Shown here piece after piece: positions 8,649 to 16,923 of a DNA stretch of 64,000 bases; the first letter of the stretch is position 1; each line of letters opens with the position of its first letter. The stretch comes from Nocardia aurantia (GTDB lineage Bacteria; Actinomycetota; Actinomycetes; Mycobacteriales; Mycobacteriaceae), in the NCBI RefSeq assembly GCF_009604425.1, contig NZ_WEGI01000015.1, forward strand, positions 62,001-126,000. The letters run 5' to 3'. The position numbers and the translations under genes are program-made. The notes below the pieces were generated by a model that ran no database searches, had not been told where the DNA came from, and saw only the letters and a list, made by a program, of their open reading frames with translations.

Positions 8649-10035
8649 ACATTTCGGTGTGACGAAGAAGAAGTACAGTTCCCCCCTGCTCGACGCCGGG
8701 CAGGGGGGTTCTTCGCTCGGAATTGACGCGACGGACACCGCGGACGCGGACGGTGGTGTGCGGCGGACGGTGCTGCCCGGCGGTCTGCGGGTCGTCACCG
8801 AGCATGTGCCCGGGGTGCGGTCGGCCTCCATCGGGGTGTGGGTCGGAGTCGGCTCGCGCGACGAGGGCCCGACCGTGGCCGGGGCCGCGCACTTCCTCGA
8901 GCATCTGCTGTTCAAGGCGACACCCACCCGGTCGGCGCTGGACATCGCGCAGGCGATGGACGCCGTCGGCGGTGAGCTGAACGCGTTCACCGCCAAGGAG
9001 CAGACCTGCTACTACGCGCACGTTCTGGACGAGGATCTGCCGCTCGCGGTGGACATGGTCTCCGATGTGGTGCTGAACGGGCTGTGCCGGGCCGAGGATG
9101 TGGCGGTGGAGCGGCAGGTCGTGCTCGAGGAGATCTCGATGCGCGACGACGACCCGGAGGACATGGTCGGCGACGCGTTCCTGACCGCGCTGTTCGGTGA
9201 CCATCCGGTGGGCCGTCCGGTGATCGGGACCATCGAATCGATCGAGTCGATGAGCGCGGGACAACTGCGCGGCTTCCATCTGCGCCGGTACACGCCGGAC
9301 CGGATGGTGGTCGCGGTGGCCGGCAACATCGACCACGAGCACACCGTCGAGCTGGTGTACCGGGCGTTCGCCGGTCGCCTGGACCAGGCGCGGGAGCCCG
9401 CGCCGCGGCGCGAGGGCCGCTTCCGGCTGCGCAACCAGCCGGAGTTGCTGCGGCTGTACCGCGACAGCGAGCAGGCGCATCTGGTGTTCGGTGTGCGGGC
9501 CTTCGGGCGGCACGAGGGCGCCCGGCGCTGGCCGCTGTCGGTGCTCAACACGGTGCTCGGCGGTGGGCTGAGTTCGCGGCTGTTCCAGCGGATCCGGGAG
9601 GAACGCGGGCTCGCGTACTCGGTGTACTCGGGCCTCGACACCTTCTCCGACACCGGGGCCTTCTCGGTGTACATCGGCTGCCAGCCCGAAAACCTGGGCC
9701 AGGTGGCGAGTTTGGCGCAGGGTGTGCTGGAAGAGGTTGCCGCCGACGGCATCACGGACGCCGAATGCGCGCGGGCGAAGGGGTCGCTGCGCGGCGGTCT
9801 GGTACTGGGACTGGAGGATTCGGGTTCCCGGATGAACCGGATCGGCCGCAGCGAACTGTCCTACGGTAACCATCGCAGTGTCTCGGAGACGCTGACGCGC
9901 ATCGACCAGGTGACCACCGAGGAGGTGACGGCGGTGGCGCGGCTGCTGCTGGCCCGTCCCGCCGGGGTCGCCGTCGCCGGCCCGTACCGGCGTACCCGGG
10001 ATCTGCCGGCGGCGGTGCGGCGGCTGGCGGATTGA
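8638..10035 (+). CDS. M16-family zinc metalloprotease (PepR-like)
   Basis: An insulinase/processing-peptidase-like M16 protein, orthologous by position and sequence to M. tuberculosis Rv2782c (pepR). The inverted zinc motif HFLEH is at 85-89, with 'ERQVVLEEI' downstream, and the C-terminal M16 half carries 'GGGLSSRLFQRIREERGLAYSVYS'. Start is uncertain: GTG 8638 overlaps pnp by 11 bases, GTG 8659 is next, and the conserved core begins only at 'RTVLPGGLRVV', where GTG 8758 is available. A strong hairpin lies within this disputed stretch (8681-8708). Intracellular; substrate unknown. Confidence 0.9.
   Translation: MPSKHFGVTKKKYSSPLLDAGQGGSSLGIDATDTADADGGVRRTVLPGGLRVVTEHVPGVRSASIGVWVGVGSRDEGPTVAGAAHFLEHLLFKATPTRSALDIAQAMDAVGGELNAFTAKEQTCYYAHVLDEDLPLAVDMVSDVVLNGLCRAEDVAVERQVVLEEISMRDDDPEDMVGDAFLTALFGDHPVGRPVIGTIESIESMSAGQLRGFHLRRYTPDRMVVAVAGNIDHEHTVELVYRAFAGRLDQAREPAPRREGRFRLRNQPELLRLYRDSEQAHLVFGVRAFGRHEGARRWPLSVLNTVLGGGLSSRLFQRIREERGLAYSVYSGLDTFSDTGAFSVYIGCQPENLGQVASLAQGVLEEVAADGITDAECARAKGSLRGGLVLGLEDSGSRMNRIGRSELSYGNHRSVSETLTRIDQVTTEEVTAVARLLLARPAGVAVAGPYRRTRDLPAAVRRLAD
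8681..8708 (+). terminator. Terminator-like hairpin at the pnp / M16 protease junction
   Basis: CCCCCCTGC (8681-8689) pairs perfectly with GCAGGGGGG (8700-8708) around a 10-base loop, followed by TTCTTC. It lies 33 bases after the pnp stop yet inside the longest version of the next gene. Either it ends or attenuates the pnp transcript and the protease starts downstream, or it is read through. Confidence 0.65.
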
Positions 10036-10203
10036 TTCCGGTTCCGGCGCACACCGATCGTGGCGCCGGAACTCGGGACACTTCCTGCGCCGGAACGTCT
10101 GCGGTGCTGGAACTTCGGCCGGCTTCTCGCACAGGATGGTTGCGGCGCCGGAGTTTTCGGCTCGGCCCGGGCGAGGAACGGGTCGGCCGTCGCTTCCGGC
10201 CGG

Positions 10204-10545
10204 CTACCGATCGGTCGTGTCCTCGGTGTGGGAGAGGTTCGCCGCGCTGACGACGGCGGCGATCAGGCCGGGCAGCGCGGCGTCGACCTCGTCGGTGCGC
10301 AACCGGGCGTAGGTGTGGCCGTTCTCGGTGATGCGCTCGGTGAGGCCGGCCTCGCGCAGCGTCTTGAGGTGGTGGGTGGCCGTCGATTTGTTGATCGTGT
10401 CGTAGAGCAGGCCGCACTGCATCGCCGTGCCCGCGTTGGCGAGCCGGCGGACCATCTCGAGGCGCACCGGATCCTGCAACGCGGACAGCACCGTCTGCAG
10501 CGGCCCGACCGGGTTGGCCTCCACGGTCGGCTTCGTCTCCGTCAT
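10204..10545 (-). CDS. ArsR-type winged-helix regulator
   Basis: A 113-residue HTH_20/ArsR-like protein: 'LQDPVRLEMVRRLANAG' opens the winged helix, 'KSTATHHLKTLREAGL' is the recognition helix, and 'ENGHTYARLRTDEVD' is the wing. There are no CxC or clustered His/Cys metal-ligand motifs, so it probably senses an organic compound or a protein signal. It is divergent from an MFS transporter, and two matching inverted repeats fill the shared promoter region, so it most likely represses both genes. Confidence 0.85.
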   Translation of the reverse strand: MTETKPTVEANPVGPLQTVLSALQDPVRLEMVRRLANAGTAMQCGLLYDTINKSTATHHLKTLREAGLTERITENGHTYARLRTDEVDAALPGLIAAVVSAANLSHTEDTTDR

Positions 10546-10567
10546 GATCACCGTCACAATGTGCCGC

Positions 10568-10587
10568 GGTTTGATGGGAATCAAACC
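10568..10587. promoter_or_regulatory. Operator 1 of the ArsR/MFS divergon
   Basis: Perfect inverted repeat GGTTTGAT-GGGA-ATCAAACC, 8-bp arms with a 4-base centre, 23 bases upstream of the regulator's ATG. Its twin lies 36 bases away. Confidence 0.75.
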
Positions 10588-10603
10588 AGAATGGGTGGTG
10601 TTG

Positions 10604-10623
10604 GGTTCGATGGTAATCGAACC
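10604..10623. promoter_or_regulatory. Operator 2 of the ArsR/MFS divergon
   Basis: Perfect inverted repeat GGTTCGAT-GGTA-ATCGAACC, matching operator 1 except for one base pair in the arms and one spacer base. Centre-to-centre distance is 36 bases. It lies 27 bases before the MFS start. Confidence 0.75.
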
Positions 10624-10650
10624 ACCTCGGCCACCTCGATGGAGATCAAG

Positions 10651-11862
10651 ATGACGGCAACCGTCACCGCGCCCGCGTCCGCCGCCGAGCGCAGCACCCA
10701 GAGCTGGGCGTACGCGCTGATCCTCGCCGCGACCGGCGTCGCCCTGGGAGTATCCGGGGTCCCGGCGCCGCTGTACGGCATCTACCAGAAACAATGGCAT
10801 TTCTCCCCGCTGACCACGACCGTCGTGTTCGCGGTGTACGCCGTCGCCGCGCTGGCGGCGGTGCTCGTGTCCGGGCGCATCTCGGATGTGGTCGGACGGA
10901 AACCGGTCCTGCTGGCCGCGGTCGTGACCATGATCGCCGGCCTGGTCGTGTTCCTGTTCGCGGACAACGTGGCGATGCTGCTGGTGGCCCGCGCCCTGCA
11001 CGGCTTCGCCGTCGGATCCACGGTGGTCGCCGGCGCGGCGGCGCTGCTGGACCTGCGGCCGCGGCACGGCGCCCGGACCGGCCAGCTGTCCGGGGTGGCG
11101 TTCAACGTGGGCATGGCCACGGCGATCCTCGGCTCGGCGCTGCTGGCGCAGTACGTGCCGTATCCGCTGCGCACCCCGTACGTGACGGTCACGGTCCTGG
11201 TCCTGCTCATCGGCATCGGCGTGGTGGCGATGGAGGAGACCCACACAACGCGGGCGGCCGGGCCCATCCGGGTATCGAAACCGTCTGTGCCGCAGGAGAT
11301 CCGCAGCGACTTCTGGTTCTCCGCACTGGGCGTGATGGCGTCCTGGTCGGTCCTCGGGGTGCTGCTGTCGCTGTACCCGTCGCTGGCCGCGCAGCAGACC
11401 GGTGTGCACAATCTGGTGTTCGGCGGCGCGGTGGTCGCGGCGACCGCGACGACCGGAGCGCTGGTGCAGCTGGTCGCTTCCGGGGTGCCCGCCCGCCGCG
11501 CCGCCATCATCGGCGATACCGGCATGGCCATCGCGCTGGTTCTGACCATCCCCGCGCTGGACACCCACAACTGGGTCGCGGTGCTGGTGGCCGGCGTCCT
11601 GCTCGGCGGCACCTTCGGGCTCGGCTTCGGCGGCTCGCTGCGGCACCTGTCGAACGTCGTGCCCCCGCAGAAGCGCGGCGAGACCATGTCGGCCTACTAC
11701 CTGCTCGCCTACACCGCGATGGCGCTGCCGACCGTGCTGGCCGGCTGGGCGGCGAGCACCTGGGGGATGAGCCGGATCTTCCCGTGGTTCGTCGTGGTGG
11801 TCGCCGCGGCGTGCCTGGTGGCGGCCGGAATCGGCGTCCGGGACGAGCGCGCGACCCGATAA
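10651..11862 (+). CDS. MFS transporter
   Basis: A 403-residue major facilitator with about twelve membrane helices. The first inter-helix loop carries 'GRISDVVGRKPVLL', the MFS signature; 'RALHGFAVGSTVVAGAAALLDL' resembles drug and sugar exporters. ATG at 10651 is chosen for GGAG at 10641-10644; ATG 10639 is also in frame. Divergent from the ArsR-type regulator through two operators, which suggests inducible efflux of a compound sensed by that regulator. Substrate unknown. Confidence 0.87.
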   Translation: MTATVTAPASAAERSTQSWAYALILAATGVALGVSGVPAPLYGIYQKQWHFSPLTTTVVFAVYAVAALAAVLVSGRISDVVGRKPVLLAAVVTMIAGLVVFLFADNVAMLLVARALHGFAVGSTVVAGAAALLDLRPRHGARTGQLSGVAFNVGMATAILGSALLAQYVPYPLRTPYVTVTVLVLLIGIGVVAMEETHTTRAAGPIRVSKPSVPQEIRSDFWFSALGVMASWSVLGVLLSLYPSLAAQQTGVHNLVFGGAVVAATATTGALVQLVASGVPARRAAIIGDTGMAIALVLTIPALDTHNWVAVLVAGVLLGGTFGLGFGGSLRHLSNVVPPQKRGETMSAYYLLAYTAMALPTVLAGWAASTWGMSRIFPWFVVVVAAACLVAAGIGVRDERATR

Positions 11863-11873
11863 CGGCATTCGGA

Positions 11874-11913
11874 TCGGCCGGTGTGCGGCGCGTGGGCGCG
11901 GCACACCGGCCGA
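11874..11913 (+). terminator. Terminator hairpin after the MFS gene
   Basis: TCGGCCGGTGTGC (11874-11886) pairs perfectly with GCACACCGGCCGA (11901-11913), a 13-bp stem and 14-base loop starting 12 bases after the MFS stop. No T-run, as is common in high-GC actinobacteria. Confidence 0.65.
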
Positions 11914-12083
11914 CGGGTATGGCGGTGGATTCGCGTCGCTGTCCACGGTGTGTCCGGACTGCGTGAGTCGGTGCGACAAGTCCGCTGGTGGGCACCGGGG
12001 TGGCGCTGCCGGGCCGCCGAGGCGTGGTCGTCCGGTCGCCGATCGCGCTGCGGCGACGCGAGTTTCGTGGTTACGATGCCGCA

Positions 12084-13517
12084 ATGTGGCAACAGGGAAC
12101 GCGTGGTGATCGGCTGAGTCGGCGGTTGCGGCGGTCGTCGCTGCTGACGGCGATCGTCGTGTCCGTGATTCTCGGGGTGGTGATCACCGCGGCGGCCTGG
12201 TGGCTGTTGCGGCAGGTTCTCGGTGTGGCGGCCGAGCCGCCCAGCAAGGCGGATCTCACGCGGTTCGCCTTCTCGGTGACCGTCGGGATCGGGGGTGTGG
12301 TCGGGCTGGTGGTCGCGTATCGCCGCCAGCGGGACTCCGAACGGGGTCGGTTCGCGGAGCTGTTCGGCGCTGCCGCAGGGCAACTGGGTGACGCGGACGC
12401 CGCCGTGCGGATGGCCGGCGTGTACGCCATGGCCGGGGTCGCCGACGACTTCGCGGCGCCGGGGCGGCGGCAGCAGTGCATCGACGTCCTGTGCGGCTAC
12501 CTGCGCCTGCCGTACGAACCGGAGTCGGGCGGCAGTCACCTGGCCGTGCGCACCGAGACCAGCGCCACCGATGGCACCACGACCGAGCTGAAATACCAAC
12601 TGCGCGCGAACGACCGGGAAGTACGCCGGGCCGTGGTAGAGGTGATCGTCGCCCATCTGCGGCCTTCCGCCGAGATCTCGTGGTCCGACCGGGATTTCGA
12701 CTTCGCCGACGCCGTACTCGAGGACTGCGATTTCCGCGACGCGGTATTCGCCGGGGAGCGAACGTATTTCGCGCGAACGGTGTTCATCGGCAATCGCGCC
12801 ACCACCTTCGAGTCCGCGCGGTTCGTCGGCCGCTATGTCAACTTCCGCAACGCGGAGTTCAAGGGCGCGCTGACCTTGTTCCGGGACACCGAATTCGCGC
12901 CGCGGGAGCCGCGCCGGGACGAACCGCGCGGTAGCGGCGTGGTGTTCACCGGTGTCCGGTTCGGGTCGCCGGTCTCGTTCCAGCGCGCAGTTTTCCGTGG
13001 CACCCGGACATCCTTCCCGAACGCCGGATTCCTCGGCCCGCATACCACCTTCACCGAGGTCCGATTCCTCGCCGCCCACACCGATTTCACCGCGACGACC
13101 TTCGGCGGCGACGAAACCTTGTTCGACAAGGCCGAATTCGAGGGCGAGCGGATCACGTTCGCCGGGACGCAGTTCTTCGCGGACCGCACCACCTTCGAGA
13201 ATGCCCGGCTGGGCGCGAAATCCCGGTGGCGGCGGCCCGGCACCGCCGAGATCGACTTCGCCCGGGTCGAATACCACGGCACGGTCTCGTTCGCCGGGGC
13301 CGTGATCGAGGGCCGGGCCGCGAACTTCACCCGTGGCGACTTCTTCGGCGAGATCTCCTTCCGCGGCACGAAATTCGCGGCCCGTGAGGTGACCTTCGAC
13401 AAGCCGAAATCGTGGATGGGAGTGCTCACCGACTGGGACGAGGACCCGTCCGGTCAACCCGGCAACATCGCACCCGCCCTGTGGCCGCCGATGCCGCCGG
13501 GGACCACACCGGTGTGA
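12084..13517 (+). CDS. Membrane-anchored pentapeptide-repeat protein
   Basis: A 477-residue protein with two N-terminal membrane helices (about 18-42 and 58-76), a linker with 'ERGRFAELFGAAAGQLGDADAAVRMAGVYAMAGVAD', and then pentapeptide-like repeats from about 200 to 445 in which F, A and F recur in the A(D/N)LXX-type beta-helix rhythm ('FVGRYVNFRNAEFKG'). Such quadrilateral helices can mimic DNA or act as scaffolds; the role here is unknown. ATG 12084 is probably leaderless: TACGAT at 12072-12077 lies six bases upstream. Confidence 0.8.
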   Translation: MWQQGTRGDRLSRRLRRSSLLTAIVVSVILGVVITAAAWWLLRQVLGVAAEPPSKADLTRFAFSVTVGIGGVVGLVVAYRRQRDSERGRFAELFGAAAGQLGDADAAVRMAGVYAMAGVADDFAAPGRRQQCIDVLCGYLRLPYEPESGGSHLAVRTETSATDGTTTELKYQLRANDREVRRAVVEVIVAHLRPSAEISWSDRDFDFADAVLEDCDFRDAVFAGERTYFARTVFIGNRATTFESARFVGRYVNFRNAEFKGALTLFRDTEFAPREPRRDEPRGSGVVFTGVRFGSPVSFQRAVFRGTRTSFPNAGFLGPHTTFTEVRFLAAHTDFTATTFGGDETLFDKAEFEGERITFAGTQFFADRTTFENARLGAKSRWRRPGTAEIDFARVEYHGTVSFAGAVIEGRAANFTRGDFFGEISFRGTKFAAREVTFDKPKSWMGVLTDWDEDPSGQPGNIAPALWPPMPPGTTPV

Positions 13518-13524
13518 CCGCGCG

Positions 13525-14172
13525 TCAGCGCCTGCGGCCCAGCGTGATCACGTCGGGGATCAGCCGGTTCGGCAGCGGCCGGTGCACCTTCCGCTGATCA
13601 AGCACGTCGAAACCCGCGTCCCGCAACAGGTCCCGGGTCTCGTCCGGTGCCGGGGCGTGCGCCGGCGCGAAACTGTTGCGGGTGACCTGCTGGATGCCGC
13701 GAGCCAGCGGGCCGCTGTAGTGCATCGTGGCGACGACGACCAGACCGCCCGCACCCACCACCCGCGCGAATTCGGCGACGGCCGCCCGCTGGTCGAAGAA
13801 ATGGAACGCGGTGGTCGTGACGAGCGCGTCGAGCGCGCCGTCGTCGAAGGGCAGGCTCTCCGCCGCCGAGTGCAGCCAGGTGACCAGCGGGTTCCGCGCG
13901 CGGGCCTGCTCCAGCATTCCCGGCGACGCGTCCACCCCGAACACCTGCTCCGGTCGCAGCTCGCGCTGGATGCGGGAAGCGAGAATGCCGGTGCCGCAAC
14001 CGATATCGGCAATCCGCCGGGACCGGTTGCGGCGCAGTTCGGCGATCGTCTCGTCCTGCGGCGGCCGGTAGAACACCTGCTGCACCAGCGCGGTGTCGTA
14101 GACCCGGGCCAGCCGGTCGAAGGAGCCGGTGATCACATCGTTGAAGCCGCGAGTCGGTGCGGTGCTGTTCAT
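13525..14172 (-). CDS. Class I SAM-dependent methyltransferase
   Basis: A 215-residue Methyltransf_11 type enzyme. Motif I is 'IADIGCGTGILASRI', followed by 'VFGVDASPGMLEQARAR' and 'AAESLPFDDGALDALVTTTAFHFFD', the UbiE/BioC style of small-molecule methyltransferase. ATG 14172 is chosen over the longer frame because 'FNDVITGSFDRLARVYD' follows and the upstream residues are unlike the family. Convergent with the pentapeptide gene, with only 7 bases between stops, and divergent from the alcohol dehydrogenase. Substrate unknown. Confidence 0.82.
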   Translation of the reverse strand: MNSTAPTRGFNDVITGSFDRLARVYDTALVQQVFYRPPQDETIAELRRNRSRRIADIGCGTGILASRIQRELRPEQVFGVDASPGMLEQARARNPLVTWLHSAAESLPFDDGALDALVTTTAFHFFDQRAAVAEFARVVGAGGLVVVATMHYSGPLARGIQQVTRNSFAPAHAPAPDETRDLLRDAGFDVLDQRKVHRPLPNRLIPDVITLGRRR

Positions 14173-14350
14173 AGGCTGGTCCCCAGTCTGCGATGCGAAC
14201 AACCCGTGGAATCCCGCCGGGCCGTCGGATGATCGAGTCGAACGCATTATCCGCCGCCGCGATCGCCGACCGCCCGCTGGGCACCGTGCCTCCCCGGCCG
14301 GGTCTCGCGGGGCAGTGTTCTGCCGGGGCGGACGGTCGCGGCACCCGGGA

Positions 14351-14392
14351 CCGCTCCGCCTCCCGGCCAGATCGGGCCGGGAGGCGGAGCGG
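14351..14392. other. Very stable hairpin between two divergent genes
   Basis: An 18-bp perfect stem: CCGCTCCGCCTCCCGGCC (14351-14368) with its complement at 14375-14392, loop of 6 bases. It lies in the 305-base gap between the starts of the methyltransferase (minus) and the alcohol dehydrogenase (plus), where no gene ends, so it is not an ordinary terminator for either. Confidence 0.7.
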
Positions 14393-14477
14393 GCAGGGGT
14401 TGCCGCCGGTGGCTGCGGCCGGGCCGGGGGGATGCCCGCCGCGCAGGGCTGTCGGGGGTCGGCGGTAGCGTCGAAAT

Positions 14478-15593
14478 ATGAGGATTCGCGGAGCTGTACT
14501 GGAACAGATCGGGGCGCCCGCGCCCTATGCGGACTCGAAACCGATCGTCGTCTCGGAGCTGGACCTCGGTGATCCGGCCCCCGGCGAACTGCTGGTCCGC
14601 ATCGAGGCCGCCGGGCTGTGTCATTCGGACCTGTCGGTGGTGGACGGCAACCGGGTGCGCCCGCTGCCGATGCTGCTCGGGCACGAGGCCGCCGGTCGGA
14701 TCGAGCGGATCGGCGGCGACGACAGCGACCTGGCGGTCGGCCAGCGGGTCGTGATGACCTTCCTGCCGCGCTGCGGTCACTGCGAGGGTTGTGCCACCGA
14801 CGGCCGCACCCCCTGCGTCCCCGGCAGCATGTCGAACAACGCCGGCGAGTTGCTCTCCGGCGGGCGCCGGTTGCTGCGCGACGGCGAGCCGGTCAACCAT
14901 CATCTCGGCGTGTCCGGATTCGCCACCCACGCGGTGGTCGACCGCCACTCGGTGGTCCCCGTCGACGACGACGTGCCACCGGAGATCGCCGCCGTGCTGG
15001 GCTGCGCCGTGCTGACCGGCGGTGGCGCACTGCTGAATTCGGCGAGACCGGGCCGGGGCGACCGGGTCATGGTGGTCGGGCTCGGCGGTGTCGGCATGGC
15101 GGCGGTGCTGGTGGCCGCCTCGCTGCGCAAGGAGCTCGACACCGAGGTCATCGCCGTCGACACGCTGCCCGAGAAGCTGGCCCTGGCCACCGAACTCGGC
15201 GCCACCCGCGGGTACACCCCCGCCGAACTGGCCGAACAGCATGTGCAGGCCGAGATCGTGGTCGAGGCCGCGGGTAACGTGCGGGCCTTCGAGACGGCCG
15301 TCGCCGCGACCGCGCCGGGCGGCGTCACCGTCACCGTCGGATTGCCCAATCCCGAAGCGCGAGCGAGCATTTCACCGCTCGGTCTGGTCGCCCAGGGCCG
15401 GTCCATCGTCGGCAGCTACCTGGGTTCGGCGGTGCCGTCCCGTGACATCCCGGAGTACGTGCGGATGTGGCGCGAGGGTCGTCTGCCGGTGGAACGGCTG
15501 ATATCCACCCGGATCGGCCTGGACGAGGTCAACCACGCGATGGACGAACTCGCCGCCGGTCACGGCCTGCGTCAGGTGATCATGTTCGACTGA
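14478..15593 (+). CDS. Zinc-dependent alcohol dehydrogenase
   Basis: A 371-residue medium-chain dehydrogenase. Catalytic zinc ligands are C48 in 'GLCHSD' and the His of 'GHEAAGR' near 71-72; the structural zinc lobe 'CGHCEGCATDGRTPC' supplies four cysteines near 98-112. The Rossmann motif 'GLGGVGMAAVLVA' is near 199. It resembles class III-type AdhB/Rv0761c proteins and should oxidise an alcohol with NAD. Leaderless start: TAGCGT at 14466-14471 is six bases before ATG. Nothing nearby fixes the substrate. Confidence 0.88.
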   Translation: MRIRGAVLEQIGAPAPYADSKPIVVSELDLGDPAPGELLVRIEAAGLCHSDLSVVDGNRVRPLPMLLGHEAAGRIERIGGDDSDLAVGQRVVMTFLPRCGHCEGCATDGRTPCVPGSMSNNAGELLSGGRRLLRDGEPVNHHLGVSGFATHAVVDRHSVVPVDDDVPPEIAAVLGCAVLTGGGALLNSARPGRGDRVMVVGLGGVGMAAVLVAASLRKELDTEVIAVDTLPEKLALATELGATRGYTPAELAEQHVQAEIVVEAAGNVRAFETAVAATAPGGVTVTVGLPNPEARASISPLGLVAQGRSIVGSYLGSAVPSRDIPEYVRMWREGRLPVERLISTRIGLDEVNHAMDELAAGHGLRQVIMFD

Positions 15594-15692
15594 CGCACCA
15601 GCACCAGCACCGGCACCGGCACCCGGCACCGGCGTGACCGTGACCGTGACCGGCGTGACCGTGACCGGGGTGACCGGCACAGCGACCGGCGT
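15594..15692 (+). repeat. Short tandem repeats GCACCG and GTGACCG
   Basis: Right after the dehydrogenase stop, a run of GCACCA/GCACCG hexamers passes into GTGACC(G) units (about 15635-15680). The two halves are partly complementary (CACCGG with CCGGTG-type units), so the stretch can fold. No coding function. Confidence 0.7.
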
Positions 15693-15767
15693 GCCCATCG
15701 CCGGCCCGCGGACCGATAGGCTCTCGATCGGACAAATTCGATCCGCAGGCATGTGAGGAGTTGGCAG

Positions 15768-16523
15768 GTGACCACGAACCGGATCCGGGTGGGTGTGCTC
15801 GGCGCGCAGGGCAGGGTCGGGCAGGCGATCTGCGCGGCCGTCGAGGCGGCCGCCGACCTGGAACTGGTGGCGCGCGTCGACAAGGACGACGCGCTGGACG
15901 TGTTCACCGAGTCCGGCACCCAGGTCGTCGTCGACTTCACCCACCCCGACGTGGTGATGTCGAACCTGAAGTGGCTGATCGACCACGGCATCCACGCCGT
16001 CGTCGGCACCACCGGCTTCGACGACACCCGGCTGGCCGAGGTGCGCGACCGCCTGGCCGATCATCCCGAGGTCGGCGTGCTGATCGCCCCCAACTTCGCG
16101 ATCGGCGCCGTCCTGACGATGCGGTTCGCGGAGCAGGCCGCCCGCTGGTTCGAATCCGTCGAGGTCATCGAACTGCATCACCCGAACAAGGCGGACGCGC
16201 CGTCCGGCACCGCCTACCGCACCGCGAGCCTTATCGCGGCGGCCCGGCAGGCCGCCGGCGTCGGCCGCAGCCCCGACGCCACCAGCACCGCCCTCGACGG
16301 CGCCCGCGGCGCCGATGTCGACGATGTCCGGGTGCACTCGATCCGCCTGGCCGGCCTGGTCGCCCACCAGGAAGTGCTGTTCGGCACCCAGGGCGAGACC
16401 CTCACCATCCGCCACGACTCGATCGACCGCACCTCTTTCGTCCCCGGCGTCCTGCTCGGCGTCCGGCGCATCGCCGACCGCCCCGGCCTCACGGTCGGCA
16501 TCGACCCCCTGCTGGACCTGTGA
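15768..16523 (+). CDS. dapB: 4-hydroxy-tetrahydrodipicolinate reductase
   Basis: A 251-residue DapB, the second committed step of meso-diaminopimelate and lysine synthesis, using NAD(P)H. The nucleotide-binding 'VGVLGAQGRVGQAI' is at the N-terminus and the catalytic block 'ELHHPNKADAPSGTA' (general-acid histidines and the substrate lysine) is near 137-151. GTG 15768 follows GAGGAG at 15755-15760. Orthologue of Rv2773c. It is separated from its usual membrane-protein neighbour by a repeat array. Confidence 0.95.
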   Translation: MTTNRIRVGVLGAQGRVGQAICAAVEAAADLELVARVDKDDALDVFTESGTQVVVDFTHPDVVMSNLKWLIDHGIHAVVGTTGFDDTRLAEVRDRLADHPEVGVLIAPNFAIGAVLTMRFAEQAARWFESVEVIELHHPNKADAPSGTAYRTASLIAAARQAAGVGRSPDATSTALDGARGADVDDVRVHSIRLAGLVAHQEVLFGTQGETLTIRHDSIDRTSFVPGVLLGVRRIADRPGLTVGIDPLLDL

Positions 16524-16923
16524 GCAGCGAAGTCGTCGCCGACTCCCGGCGCACGGCGGTCGCCGTCCGCACGGCGCCAGTCAGTGCCCGATCTCGCTCT
16601 GTAGCGATGTCGGGCGAGGTGCCGGGCTTTCCGCTGCTGGGGCTGGTGCCGGTGAGTGCCCGACCTCGCCCTGTGGCCGTGTCGGGCGAGGTGCCGGGCT
16701 TCCCGCTGCCGGGGCTGGTACCGGCCAGCGCCCGATCTCGCCGTGTAGCCGTGTCCGGCGAGGTGCCGGGCTTTCCGCTGCCGGGGCTGGTGCCGGTGAG
16801 CGCCCGATCTCGCCGTGTAGCCGTGTCCGGCGAGGTGCCGGGCTTCCCGCTGCCGGGGCCGGTGCCGGTCAGCGCCCGACCCCGCCTCGTGGCAGACCGG
16901 GTTCTCCGCTCGAGGTCGGCGCG
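16524..16923 (+). other. dapB-downstream gap filled by a repeat array
   Basis: Four hundred bases without a credible gene. Several frames stay open only because the 72-bp repeat is a multiple of three and very GC-rich. Nothing else is seen besides the array listed separately. Confidence 0.6.
16583..16890 (+). repeat. 72-bp tandem repeat, four full copies plus part
   Basis: Units begin at 16583, 16655, 16727, 16799 and 16871 (partial), each exactly 72 bases apart and differing by only a few bases. Each unit holds complementary arms: CCTCGCC with GGCGAGG, extended by GCCCG with CGGGC, so each transcribed unit can form a hairpin. Copies 3 and 4 are the most alike, which suggests recent expansion. 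Confidence 0.9.

Noticed and set aside
5817..8996. 1059-codon open frame on the minus strand opposite pnp
   Set aside because: Its residues are Arg/Gly/His/Asp/Val-rich without pattern, and pnp is certain on the other strand. Long antisense frames are common at this GC content.
10204..12084. 626-codon minus-strand frame that includes the ArsR protein
   Set aside because: Only the last 113 codons are conserved; the rest is antisense to the MFS gene and crosses both operators.
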